From the NCBI GenBank assembly GCA_030634675.1, contig DAOWAH010000140.1, positions 1 to 5,336 on the forward strand: DNA of 5,336 nt, given 5' to 3'. This document shows, one piece after another, positions 1 to 5,336 of the stretch. Numbering within the stretch: the first letter of the stretch is position 1; each line of letters begins with the position of its first letter. Under the pieces are notes generated by a model, which made no database searches, was not told where the DNA came from, and saw nothing but the letters and a program-made list of their open reading frames with translations. Source of the DNA: Fidelibacterota bacterium. GTDB taxonomy: Bacteria > Marinisomatota > Marinisomatia > Marinisomatales > TCS56. Both the position numbers and the translations under genes were made by a program.

Positions 1-334
1 ACCATTCGATATTCATGGTAACAGTAAAACGATATTCGGTAACGACTTCAGCGCCGGTATAGGTTTGCACCCTATCCTCAACTTTGATGATAGTACCGCG
101 TAGAATCGAATCTGCCTTTTCTTCGTCCACTAATCGCAGAATATTTTCTTCGGTAAATCGAATTTGCAGGTTATCAGTCACTGATTCAGCCATTCCAAAT
201 TCTGCGGTTTGATTCTCGACCAAAGGAATTGCAATACTACTAATGTGCGGTGGTATTGAACCCGCCAGAGAATAGAATCCGCAACCGACAAATAATAGCA
301 TAGCACTGCCAAAAAATAAATTGATCTTTTTCAT
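1..334 (-). CDS. lptE: LptE-like LPS-assembly lipoprotein, 5' part (cut by window edge)
   Basis: LptE is the outer-membrane lipoprotein that plugs the LptD beta-barrel and helps insert LPS into the outer leaflet. The visible 111 residues start MKKINLFFGSAMLLFVGC: two lysines, a hydrophobic stretch, then a lipobox-like LFVGC with C18 as the likely lipidated cysteine. Position -3 is Phe, slightly unusual, and +2 is Gly, compatible with outer-membrane sorting. After the cysteine come GFYSLAGSIPPHISSIAIP, ENQTAEFG, ADSILRGTI and the start of a TEYRFTVTMNIEW strand, the layout I know from LptE-family proteins (small secreted alpha/beta domain). The ATG at 334-332 follows the TGA of the upstream activator gene after one base, and an AAAGGA sequence inside the last codons of that gene can serve as its ribosome binding site, so translation is probably coupled. 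The C-terminal part lies outside the window. The family call rests on pattern recognition, not a search. Confidence 0.82.
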   Translation of the reverse strand, partial: MKKINLFFGSAMLLFVGCGFYSLAGSIPPHISSIAIPLVENQTAEFGMAESVTDNLQIRFTEENILRLVDEEKADSILRGTIIKVEDRVQTYTGAEVVTEYRFTVTMNIEW

Positions 335-335
335 C

Positions 336-1538
336 TCAAGAACGTCCTTTAATCTTGCGCTCTAAACCATACTGATCGATTTTCCGATACAGAGTACGTT
401 CACTCATTCCCAGTGACCGGGCGGCTGCGCGGCGATTATTGTTAAAATGCTGTAGAGTCCGCATAATGGCTTCTTTTTCCAAAGCTTCCAAAGTCATATC
501 ACCAATTGCTTCACCACGGATCATGGGAAAGTCTTCACCATTCATTGAATCCGGAACAGGTTGAATTTCGGTAGCCGCATGCGGCAGATAGTGAATCTCA
601 TCAATCGGATTTAAAACCGCTTTACCGCCTATTATTTCTTTCAAATCTTGAATATCCTGACGCATCAGAAAAATCTGCCGTAGCAGTATTTCTCGTTCGG
701 CTTGTTCGGGAGACCGATCAACTAAAATGGGTAAATTGTGGTTCTCAGGTGCTTTAACCGGTCGCAGTTGACGGGCTATCATATCCGCAGTTATACGCTG
801 ACCCTTCTCCAAAACCAGGATACTTTCAACAAAATTTTTTAACTCCCGTACATTACCTGGCCAGTCGTATTGTTTCATTAATCGGGTGGCTTCAGGCATG
901 AAACCACGATAAGGAATATCATTACTGCGCGTGAACTCCAGAGCAAAGCGTTCAACCAGTAAGGACAGATCCTCAATCCGATGCCGTAGCGCTGGTACAT
1001 TGATTGTCACCGTTTTTAGACGATAATACAGATCCTGCCTGAAATTCCCCTTCCGGGCTTCGGTTTCCAAATCGCTGTTGGTAGCCGCAATTACGCGCAC
1101 ATCAGAATACATAGTTTTAGAATCACCCACACGCATGAACTCACCGCTTTCCAATACCCGCAGGAGTTTTACCTGGGTTTCAAGTGGAGTTTCACCGATT
1201 TCATCTAAAAATATAGTCCCTTTGTGAGCAAATTTGAAATATCCCTGCCGGTCTTCCGCCGCACCGGTATAGGCGCCTTTTTTATGACCAAACAATTCAC
1301 TTTCGATAAGTCCGGAAGGAATCGCGCCACAGTTGACGGTAACCATAGGTTCATTGGATCGTTTACTGAATTTATGTAACGCTTTGGCAACTATTTCTTT
1401 TCCAGTGCCGGATTCACCGGTAATAAGAACCGAGATATCAACCTGGGCTACCTGGGTAATCATTTCAATAACTTGCCGGATCGCGCTGGAATTGCCAATA
1501 ATACCGGATGATTGCTGTAACCGCTCAATATTTACCAT
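336..1538 (-). CDS. Sigma-54-dependent AAA+ activator with Fis-type HTH, no sensory domain
   Basis: This 400-residue bacterial enhancer-binding protein uses ATP hydrolysis to remodel sigma-54 RNA polymerase for open-complex formation. The AAA+ domain starts almost at the N-terminus: Walker A GESGTGKE at 41-48, the sigma-54 contact loop as GAYTGA at 88-93 (usual GAFTGA), Walker B TIFLDE at 108-113, sensor I VIAATNSD at 149-156, arginine-finger region FRQDLYYRL at 166-174, and sensor II WPGNVREL at 226-233. A linker at about 260-345 includes a charged, probably helical stretch (277-303). The C-terminus (350-391) is a Fis/HTH_8 helix-turn-helix with NNNRRAAARSLGMSERTLYRKI. No receiver, GAF or PAS domain is present, as in PspF-like activators, so control is probably by a partner protein or by expression level. 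The gene lies between galE (31 bp upstream) and lptE (1 bp downstream). Its target promoters are not identifiable here. Confidence 0.95.
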   Translation of the reverse strand: MVNIERLQQSSGIIGNSSAIRQVIEMITQVAQVDISVLITGESGTGKEIVAKALHKFSKRSNEPMVTVNCGAIPSGLIESELFGHKKGAYTGAAEDRQGYFKFAHKGTIFLDEIGETPLETQVKLLRVLESGEFMRVGDSKTMYSDVRVIAATNSDLETEARKGNFRQDLYYRLKTVTINVPALRHRIEDLSLLVERFALEFTRSNDIPYRGFMPEATRLMKQYDWPGNVRELKNFVESILVLEKGQRITADMIARQLRPVKAPENHNLPILVDRSPEQAEREILLRQIFLMRQDIQDLKEIIGGKAVLNPIDEIHYLPHAATEIQPVPDSMNGEDFPMIRGEAIGDMTLEALEKEAIMRTLQHFNNNRRAAARSLGMSERTLYRKIDQYGLERKIKGRS

Positions 1539-1545
1539 AGAATTA

Positions 1546-1549
1546 TCCT
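1546..1549 (-). promoter_or_regulatory. Ribosome binding site fixing the activator start
   Basis: On the minus strand AGGA lies seven bases before the ATG at 1538-1536. An in-frame TAG (1550-1548) stands only three codons before that ATG and partly overlaps this site, so the activator cannot start further upstream. This makes the absence of an N-terminal sensory domain real rather than a start-calling artefact. Confidence 0.7.
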
Positions 1550-1569
1550 ATATCTGACCCGAATTGTCA

Positions 1570-2532
1570 TTATTTGTAAATCTCCCACATACTTTTCAGA
1601 ATGGTATTTAAATCGGAATAGCGAGGCTTCCAATGCAGTTTTTCGGCAGCAATCAGGGAAGTGGCATATAATTCCGACGGATCGCCGGGACGCCGGTTAA
1701 CAAGATCGTATTCAATTGATTGCCCGGTAATTTCCTGCGCTTTTTCAATCACCTGCATTACCGAATAGCCTTCTCCGGTTGCCAGGTTGATTCGAAGATT
1801 ATCAGGATTTTTAATTATGTAATCCAAAGCAAGCAAATGAGCGGTGGCAAGATCGTTGACATGAATATAATCACGAACACCTGTTCCATCAATGGTGTCA
1901 TAGTCACTGCCATAAACCTGCAGCTTTTGGCGCTGACCCGAGGCAACTTCCATAACCACCGGCAGTAAATTAGCGGGATTGATTTCCTTACCGCGAATGC
2001 TACCATCAATATCATAACCGGCAGCATTAAAATAGCGTAAAGCTGCAAACCGTAGACCCTTCAATTGTCCATACCACCGTAATAAACGTTCAATTTCCAA
2101 TTTGGTGAAACCGTAAAAATTTTCAGGCCGTAATGGATGGGACTCATCTACCGGCAGGTATTCGGGATTACCATAAACGGCTGCGGTAGAAGAGAATACA
2201 AATTTCTTTACCTCATTCGCCAACATTGTATTGAGCAGGTTTATAGTTCCAGAAAGATTATTGTGGGCATAGTGTTCCGGCTTCAGCATTGATTCACCAG
2301 CAGCCTTGAAAGCAGCAAAATGAAATACGGCATCAATACCCGGTTTTAACACGCGCTTCAAATCGTTGATATTTAATATATCTCCAAAAACAAATTCAGC
2401 CTTCGGATTGATATTTTCTTTCACACCGGTCGACATATTATCCAGGATTACTACTTCATGCTCCGTTTCAATAAGTTCTTTAACCACATGTGAACCAATA
2501 TACCCTGCACCACCGGTCACTAATATTTTCAT
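1570..2532 (-). CDS. galE: UDP-glucose 4-epimerase (extended SDR family)
   Basis: GalE interconverts UDP-glucose and UDP-galactose in the cytoplasm with tightly bound NAD; some homologues also or mainly act on the N-acetylated sugars. The 320-residue protein has the NAD-binding GGAGYIG at 7-13, an acidic ribose-binding D31 followed by N32, GDI at 50-52, FHFAA at 70-74, the catalytic Ser/Thr region FSSTAAVYG at 113-121, and the YxxxK pair Y140/K144. Further family signatures are RYFNAAG 166-172, GVRDYIHVNDLA 218-229 and RRPGDP 280-285. Length is slightly below the usual 330-340. By my alignment the residue matching E. coli Tyr299, which helps set sugar size specificity, is Leu288, so substrate preference cannot be stated. 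The ATG overlaps the uvrB stop by four bases (ATGA), giving probable translational coupling. With lptE in the same unit, a role in supplying sugar for LPS or capsule is a reasonable inference. Confidence 0.93.
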   Translation of the reverse strand: MKILVTGGAGYIGSHVVKELIETEHEVVILDNMSTGVKENINPKAEFVFGDILNINDLKRVLKPGIDAVFHFAAFKAAGESMLKPEHYAHNNLSGTINLLNTMLANEVKKFVFSSTAAVYGNPEYLPVDESHPLRPENFYGFTKLEIERLLRWYGQLKGLRFAALRYFNAAGYDIDGSIRGKEINPANLLPVVMEVASGQRQKLQVYGSDYDTIDGTGVRDYIHVNDLATAHLLALDYIIKNPDNLRINLATGEGYSVMQVIEKAQEITGQSIEYDLVNRRPGDPSELYATSLIAAEKLHWKPRYSDLNTILKSMWEIYK

Positions 2533-4535
2533 GTCTTTACAATTCCTGCTATTTCTTTTTCAAGCTTATTTATTTCATCCCTTAAAGTCGCTGCTTGTTC
2601 AAATTGCAGGTTTTCAGCCGCTTTTAGCATTTCACGCTTCATCAATTCGATTACCATCCCTTTGTCCTGGAGATCAAATTCATCTCCACGACGTTGATAC
2701 TTTGGTGATCTATCTTCTTCCCCCACCGAATCGGCAACCGCGGTGGATTGCATTATTTCATCTATTGATTTATATACGCTCTGTGGTTTGATTTGATGCC
2801 GGCGGTTATATGCTTCCTGAATTTTACGGCGCCGGGTAGATTCATCGATCAGGTTCTGCATTGCATCTGTTACACGATCACCATACAGGATTACACTGCC
2901 GTTAATATGCCTGGCAGCCCGGCCAGCCACCTGCATCAGTGAACTCTTGGAACGGAGAAAACCCTGTTTATCAGCATCCAAAACCGCCACTAACGATACT
3001 TCCGGTAAATCCAGACCTTCCCGTAATAAATTAATCCCGACCAGGACATCAAATTCACCGAGCCGTAAATCTCTCAATATCTGTACTCGTTCCAATGATT
3101 TAATCTCAGAATGCAGGTAGCGTACGCGTAAATTAATACCTCGTAAATATTCGCTGAGATTTTCGGACATGCGTTTTGTCAAGGTCGTGACCAGAACCCG
3201 CTCATTGCGACTAGTACGAACTCTGATCTCGCCGATCAGATCATCAATTTGTCCCTCAGTTTCGTGTACTTCCACCTTAGGATCAAGCAAACCAGTGGGA
3301 CGAATCACTTGTTCCACTACAACACCCTGTGATAATTCCAGTTCCCGTTCGGCCGGTGTCGCTGTAGTGTAAATTGTCTGGTTCTGCTTCGACTTAAATT
3401 CATCATATTTCATCGGACGATTATCCAGCGCACTCGGTAACCTGAAACCAAACTCCACTAAAACCTCTTTACGCGCCCGATCACCGTTGTACATACCCTG
3501 GATTTGCGGAATGGTCACATGTGATTCATCAATAATAGTAATAAAATTTTCAGGGAAAAAATCAATCAGGGTCCAGGGTCGTTCCCCTGCTGCTCTGCCC
3601 GAAAAATAGCGCGAATAATTCTCAATTCCGGAGCAATAACCCAGTTCCTGAAGCATCTCCAAATCAAAATTAGTGCGTTGCTCCAAGCGCTGGGCTTCCA
3701 CCAGCTTATTCTGCTCCCGCAGTTCTTCCACCCGCTGAGCCATTTCCACCCTGACCTCAGGCACCATGCGCTGTATTACCTTGGGATCCGTTACAAAATG
3801 CCGGGCCGGGTAAATATGAAGGGTATCCAATTCCTGTTTAACTTCGCCGGTCAGTGGATCGAATCGGGCAAAATAATCAATGGAAGTACCAAACATTTCA
3901 ATCCTGACACAATCTTCATCGTAGGCTGGAAATACTTCTATCACATCACCCCGAACCCGAAAATTACCGCGCTCCAGAACCAGGTCGTTGCGTAAATAAT
4001 GGATATTAATTAGCTTGGAGAATAATTCACGCCGCGAGATTGTCTCACCCCTTTTTAGACTAATGACCTGTTGTTTGTAATCACTGGGTGAACCAATACC
4101 ATAAATGCAGGAAACTGAACTAACCACAATAACATCCTGGCGATGCAGTAAGGAACTGGTGGCCTTCAATCTTAACCGGTCGATTTCTTCATTAACCGAG
4201 GAATCTTTTTCAATAAAAGTATCGGTTACTGGCAAATAGGCTTCCGGCTGATAATAATCATAATAACTGATAAAATATTCGACGGCATTTTCCGGAAACA
4301 ACTGCTTGAATTCGCCGAATAACTGGGCAGCCAGCGTTTTATTATGTGAGATAATTAGGGTCGGACGCTTGACTGTCTCGATGACCTTGGCAATTGTGTA
4401 AGTCTTACCGCTGCCGGTAACACCCAGCAAAACCTGGTGCTCCAATTCCTGTTCCAGACCGGACACCAGACCGGCAATGGCTTCCGGCTGATCGCCGCTG
4501 GGTTCGAATTCGCTGTGGATTTTAAACTCTGCCAT
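2529..4535 (-). CDS. uvrB: Excinuclease ABC subunit B
   Basis: UvrB is the damage-verifying subunit of bacterial nucleotide-excision repair. It is loaded by UvrA, probes the strand with a beta-hairpin, and recruits UvrC for incision. The 668-residue protein (usual 660-680) opens with FKIHSEFEPSGDQPEAI, has Walker A GVTGSGKT at 38-45, the hairpin region around YFISYYDYYQPEAY at 87-100, Walker B IDESHVTIPQ at 335-344, helicase motif V in GINLLREGLDLPEV at 500-513, and motif VI as QVAGRAARHINGS at 535-547. A C-terminal UVR domain (about 626-662) provides the UvrC/UvrA contact. All key motifs are intact. I chose the ATG at 4535 because MAEFKIHSEF matches the family N-terminus; a TTG three codons upstream (4544) with an AGG five bases before it is an equally placed alternative. 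It is the first gene of the apparent uvrB-galE-activator-lptE unit, and its stop overlaps the galE start. Confidence 0.97.
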   Translation of the reverse strand: MAEFKIHSEFEPSGDQPEAIAGLVSGLEQELEHQVLLGVTGSGKTYTIAKVIETVKRPTLIISHNKTLAAQLFGEFKQLFPENAVEYFISYYDYYQPEAYLPVTDTFIEKDSSVNEEIDRLRLKATSSLLHRQDVIVVSSVSCIYGIGSPSDYKQQVISLKRGETISRRELFSKLINIHYLRNDLVLERGNFRVRGDVIEVFPAYDEDCVRIEMFGTSIDYFARFDPLTGEVKQELDTLHIYPARHFVTDPKVIQRMVPEVRVEMAQRVEELREQNKLVEAQRLEQRTNFDLEMLQELGYCSGIENYSRYFSGRAAGERPWTLIDFFPENFITIIDESHVTIPQIQGMYNGDRARKEVLVEFGFRLPSALDNRPMKYDEFKSKQNQTIYTTATPAERELELSQGVVVEQVIRPTGLLDPKVEVHETEGQIDDLIGEIRVRTSRNERVLVTTLTKRMSENLSEYLRGINLRVRYLHSEIKSLERVQILRDLRLGEFDVLVGINLLREGLDLPEVSLVAVLDADKQGFLRSKSSLMQVAGRAARHINGSVILYGDRVTDAMQNLIDESTRRRKIQEAYNRRHQIKPQSVYKSIDEIMQSTAVADSVGEEDRSPKYQRRGDEFDLQDKGMVIELMKREMLKAAENLQFEQAATLRDEINKLEKEIAGIVKT

Positions 4536-4549
4536 ATTGTCCAAATTTA

Positions 4550-4552
4550 CCT
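4550..4552 (-). promoter_or_regulatory. AGG element bearing on the uvrB start choice
   Basis: Minus-strand AGG lies five bases before a possible TTG start (4544) and fourteen before the ATG (4535). A weaker GGA lies four bases before the ATG. Spacing favours TTG for the AGG, while the family N-terminus favours ATG. The two proteins differ by three residues. Confidence 0.35.
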
Positions 4553-4656
4553 GATATATCTGATTCCTGGCAATTAATCTTCCTTAATAAATAAAGTTTT
4601 TCACAAAACGGTTGAAGTGAACATTTTGGCAGATAATTTTTGATATGTAATCAGTT

Positions 4657-4686
4657 GTAGGGACAACTCTCGAGAGTTGTCCCTAC
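4657..4686. repeat. Perfect 30-bp palindrome (REP-like), copy 1
   Basis: The sequence GTAGGGACAACTCTC is followed directly by its exact reverse complement, so all 15 base pairs match with no spacer. A diverged second copy lies at 5079-5106. It is not followed by a T-run on either strand, so it does not look like a simple intrinsic terminator. It resembles dispersed extragenic palindromes; whether it is dispersed in this genome cannot be seen from one window. Confidence 0.85.
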
Positions 4687-4693
4687 GATAGGA

Positions 4694-4828
4694 TGTCATT
4701 TCGAATCCCGATAGAGATCAGAGTAAGAAATCTGTGCTGGGTGGGATCGGGATTCTGCAAATGTGGTTCAGTGCAATGCTAATGTAGATTTCTCCTCAAC
4801 CCATGAATGGGTTTTTGTCGAAATGACA
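4694..4828. repeat. 135-bp MITE-like inverted-repeat element
   Basis: The element is bounded by perfect 11-bp inverted ends, TGTCATTTCGA at 4694-4704 and TCGAAATGACA at 4818-4828. Inside are a second nested pair, AGAAATCT 4726-4733 with AGATTTCT 4786-4793; a 10-bp pair GAATCCCGAT 4703-4712 with ATCGGGATTC 4746-4755 that crosses the previous pair; and a small hairpin AACCCA/TGGGTT at 4798-4813 followed by a short T-run. It has no coding capacity, so it would be non-autonomous if mobile. I see no clear target-site duplication at its edges. The ends resemble intergenic repeats I have seen in other bacterial genomes, but I cannot name a family. Confidence 0.7.
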
Positions 4829-4867
4829 GTAGTTGGGGCACAGCAATTCTGGAAATCGATAAACCGG

Positions 4868-4914
4868 TCAGGGATTGTTTGGTTTCATTTAACCACAACT
4901 GAAGCATACCCTGA
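4868..4914. repeat. Imperfect hairpin
   Basis: TCAGGG at 4868-4873 pairs with CCCTGA at 4909-4914, and an inner TGGTT 4880-4884 pairs with AACCA 4891-4895. The stems are short and the internal loops unequal, so this may be chance, but it lies in line with the other palindromes of the spacer. Confidence 0.35.
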
Positions 4915-4970
4915 ACAAAGTGAATGCATTGCGGGCTGTAAAATACTCAACCGTTAATCAATGTTACCAG

Positions 4971-4990
4971 CCCACGGTTTTAACCGTGGG
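4971..4990. repeat. GC-rich palindrome CCCACGGTT...AACCGTGGG
   Basis: Two perfect 9-bp arms, CCCACGGTT at 4971-4979 and AACCGTGGG at 4982-4990, are separated by two T. This hairpin would be very stable on either strand. It has no following T-run. It probably forms a two-hairpin unit with the palindrome at 5013-5028, as in BIME-type paired extragenic palindromes. Confidence 0.75.
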
Positions 4991-5012
4991 TCAGCAAGTA
5001 ATATTAACACCG

Positions 5013-5028
5013 AACCGTTTCAACGGTT
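5013..5028. repeat. Palindrome AACCGTT-TC-AACGGTT
   Basis: Two perfect 7-bp arms flank a two-base loop, and a run of five T (5027-5031) follows on the plus strand. It shares the AACCGT core with the neighbouring hairpin 4971-4990. The plus-strand T-run gives it a weak terminator look, but no plus-strand gene ends here, so I treat it as a repeat. Confidence 0.6.
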
Positions 5029-5078
5029 TTTCAATTCCACAATAAATACCATGAAATATAAAAATTGTGTTTTGTGTG

Positions 5079-5106
5079 GTAGGGACAACTCAAGAGTTGC
5101 CCCTGC
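5079..5106. repeat. REP-like palindrome, copy 2, just downstream of the miaB-like gene
   Basis: GTAGGGACAACTC repeats the first 13 bases of the palindrome at 4657. The right arm has drifted at two positions (5100 and 5105), and the centre is AA instead of TC/GA. In minus-strand RNA the A-to-C change gives a G-U wobble, so the stem still folds. It begins about 20 bases after the miaB-like stop and could stall or terminate that transcript, but the first U-run comes some 16 bases later, so it is not a canonical terminator. Confidence 0.7.
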
Positions 5107-5127
5107 GGGCAGATTTTGGAAGACAGG

Positions 5128-5336
5128 TTAAATCGGCCTGCCCGTCAGTTCGTAATCGCTGGCGCCGGTGATTTTGACATTCACAAATTTGCCCGGCCGC
5201 ACCGCACCGGCTATCCGGACGATATTTCCCGTACGATTAAGGATGATCGCAAAGCGGCCATAATGGATCTGCAGAATGGAATCAGCACTGAGAAAAATGC
5301 CGGAAAAGTTGGTCAAGTGCTGAAGGTTCTGATTGA
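5128..5336 (-). CDS. MiaB-family methylthiotransferase-like protein, C-terminal TRAM end (partial)
   Basis: Only the last 68 residues are in the window; the frame is open to the right edge and ends at TAA (5130-5128). The final stretch, NIVRIAG followed by GKFVNVKITGASDYELTGRP, matches the beta-barrel TRAM domain that closes MiaB, RimO and MtaB radical-SAM methylthiotransferases, which add a methylthio group to tRNA position 37 or ribosomal protein S12. MiaB is the most likely member because of GKFVNVKIT, but without the radical-SAM CxxxCxxC and the N-terminal domain the subtype is open. The part before TRAM (ending ILQIHYGRFAIILNRTGN) is a poor fit to the usual charged pre-TRAM helix and GRT motif, so divergence or a frameshift near the window edge is possible. 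An internal TTG at 5316 is not a credible true start. It is in the same orientation as uvrB but separated by the repeat spacer. Confidence 0.6.
   Translation of the reverse strand, partial: NQNLQHLTNFSGIFLSADSILQIHYGRFAIILNRTGNIVRIAGAVRPGKFVNVKITGASDYELTGRPI

Larger units (their letters stand above)
4536..5127. other. Repeat-dense intergenic spacer, no supported gene
   Basis: About 590 bp separate the miaB-like stop from uvrB. I find no convincing coding region: the one short plus-strand reading frame here (4763-4957) begins inside an inverted-repeat element and has no recognisable protein pattern. The part next to uvrB (4536-4656) is AT-rich and must carry the uvrB promoter if the unit has its own, but I see no strong -35/-10 pair. 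The rest, 4657-5106, is mostly palindromes, listed separately. No tRNA, rRNA or riboswitch pattern is seen. Confidence 0.75.

Noticed and set aside
2366..2791. Plus-strand 141-codon frame across the uvrB/galE junction
   Set aside because: It is antisense to two well-supported genes with intact motifs and has no protein-like signature; the same applies to the antisense frames at 1333-1557, 1720-1968, 3169-3372 and 3678-3995, and to the out-of-frame minus frames at 1205-1390 and 1815-2048.
4586..4615. Sigma-70-type promoter for uvrB (TTCAAC, 17 bases, TATTTA on the minus strand)
   Set aside because: Only about three of six bases match in each box in an AT-rich region; chance matches of this quality are expected.
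4831..4852. Sigma-54 promoter-like TTGGGGCAC
   Set aside because: No GC doublet lies at the required distance after the GG, and it points along the plus strand where no gene follows.
4763..4957. Plus-strand 64-codon reading frame in the spacer
   Set aside because: It starts inside the 135-bp inverted-repeat element, runs through hairpins, shows no family pattern, and has no clear ribosome binding site.
4657..5106. CRISPR-like array
   Set aside because: There are only two copies of any one palindrome, about 420 bp apart and diverged, with no regular spacers and no cas genes.
5079..5106. Intrinsic terminator of the miaB-like gene
   Set aside because: The stem is good, but no U-run follows directly on the minus strand, and the same palindrome recurs at 4657 far from any gene end, which favours a repeat.

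Overview
The window is a compact run of minus-strand genes from a Gram-negative bacterium with moderate GC. Read in the direction of transcription (right to left), it holds: the 3' end of a MiaB-family methylthiotransferase-like gene with a TRAM domain (5128-5336), a repeat-packed spacer of about 590 bp, uvrB (2529-4535), galE (1570-2532), a sigma-54-type AAA+ activator with no sensory domain (336-1538), and the 5' end of an lptE-like lipoprotein gene (1-334). The LptE-like protein implies an outer membrane with LPS. The order uvrB-galE-activator-lptE and the sequence style suggest an uncultured lineage near the FCB or deltaproteobacterial groups; that placement is a guess and cannot be fixed from this window.

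The four left-hand genes look like one transcription unit. uvrB and galE overlap by four bases (ATGA), galE and the activator are 31 bp apart, and the activator stop and lptE start are separated by one base (TGA-G-ATG). The unit therefore joins nucleotide-excision repair (UvrB), nucleotide-sugar supply for surface polysaccharide (GalE), a sigma-54 activator, and LPS export (LptE). The activator has an intact ATPase core and a C-terminal Fis-type helix-turn-helix. An in-frame stop three codons before its ATG shows that it really lacks an N-terminal receiver or ligand domain.

The non-coding spacer 4536-5127 has no convincing gene. It is filled with palindromes: a perfect 30-bp palindrome, a diverged second copy of it about 420 bp away, a 135-bp element bounded by perfect 11-bp inverted ends, and three smaller hairpins. 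It reads as an accumulation site for REP- or MITE-like repeats between the miaB-like gene and the uvrB unit. I see no transposase, CRISPR array, tRNA or rRNA. No complete new system is visible; the most interesting items are the repeat cluster and the sensorless activator coupled to lptE.
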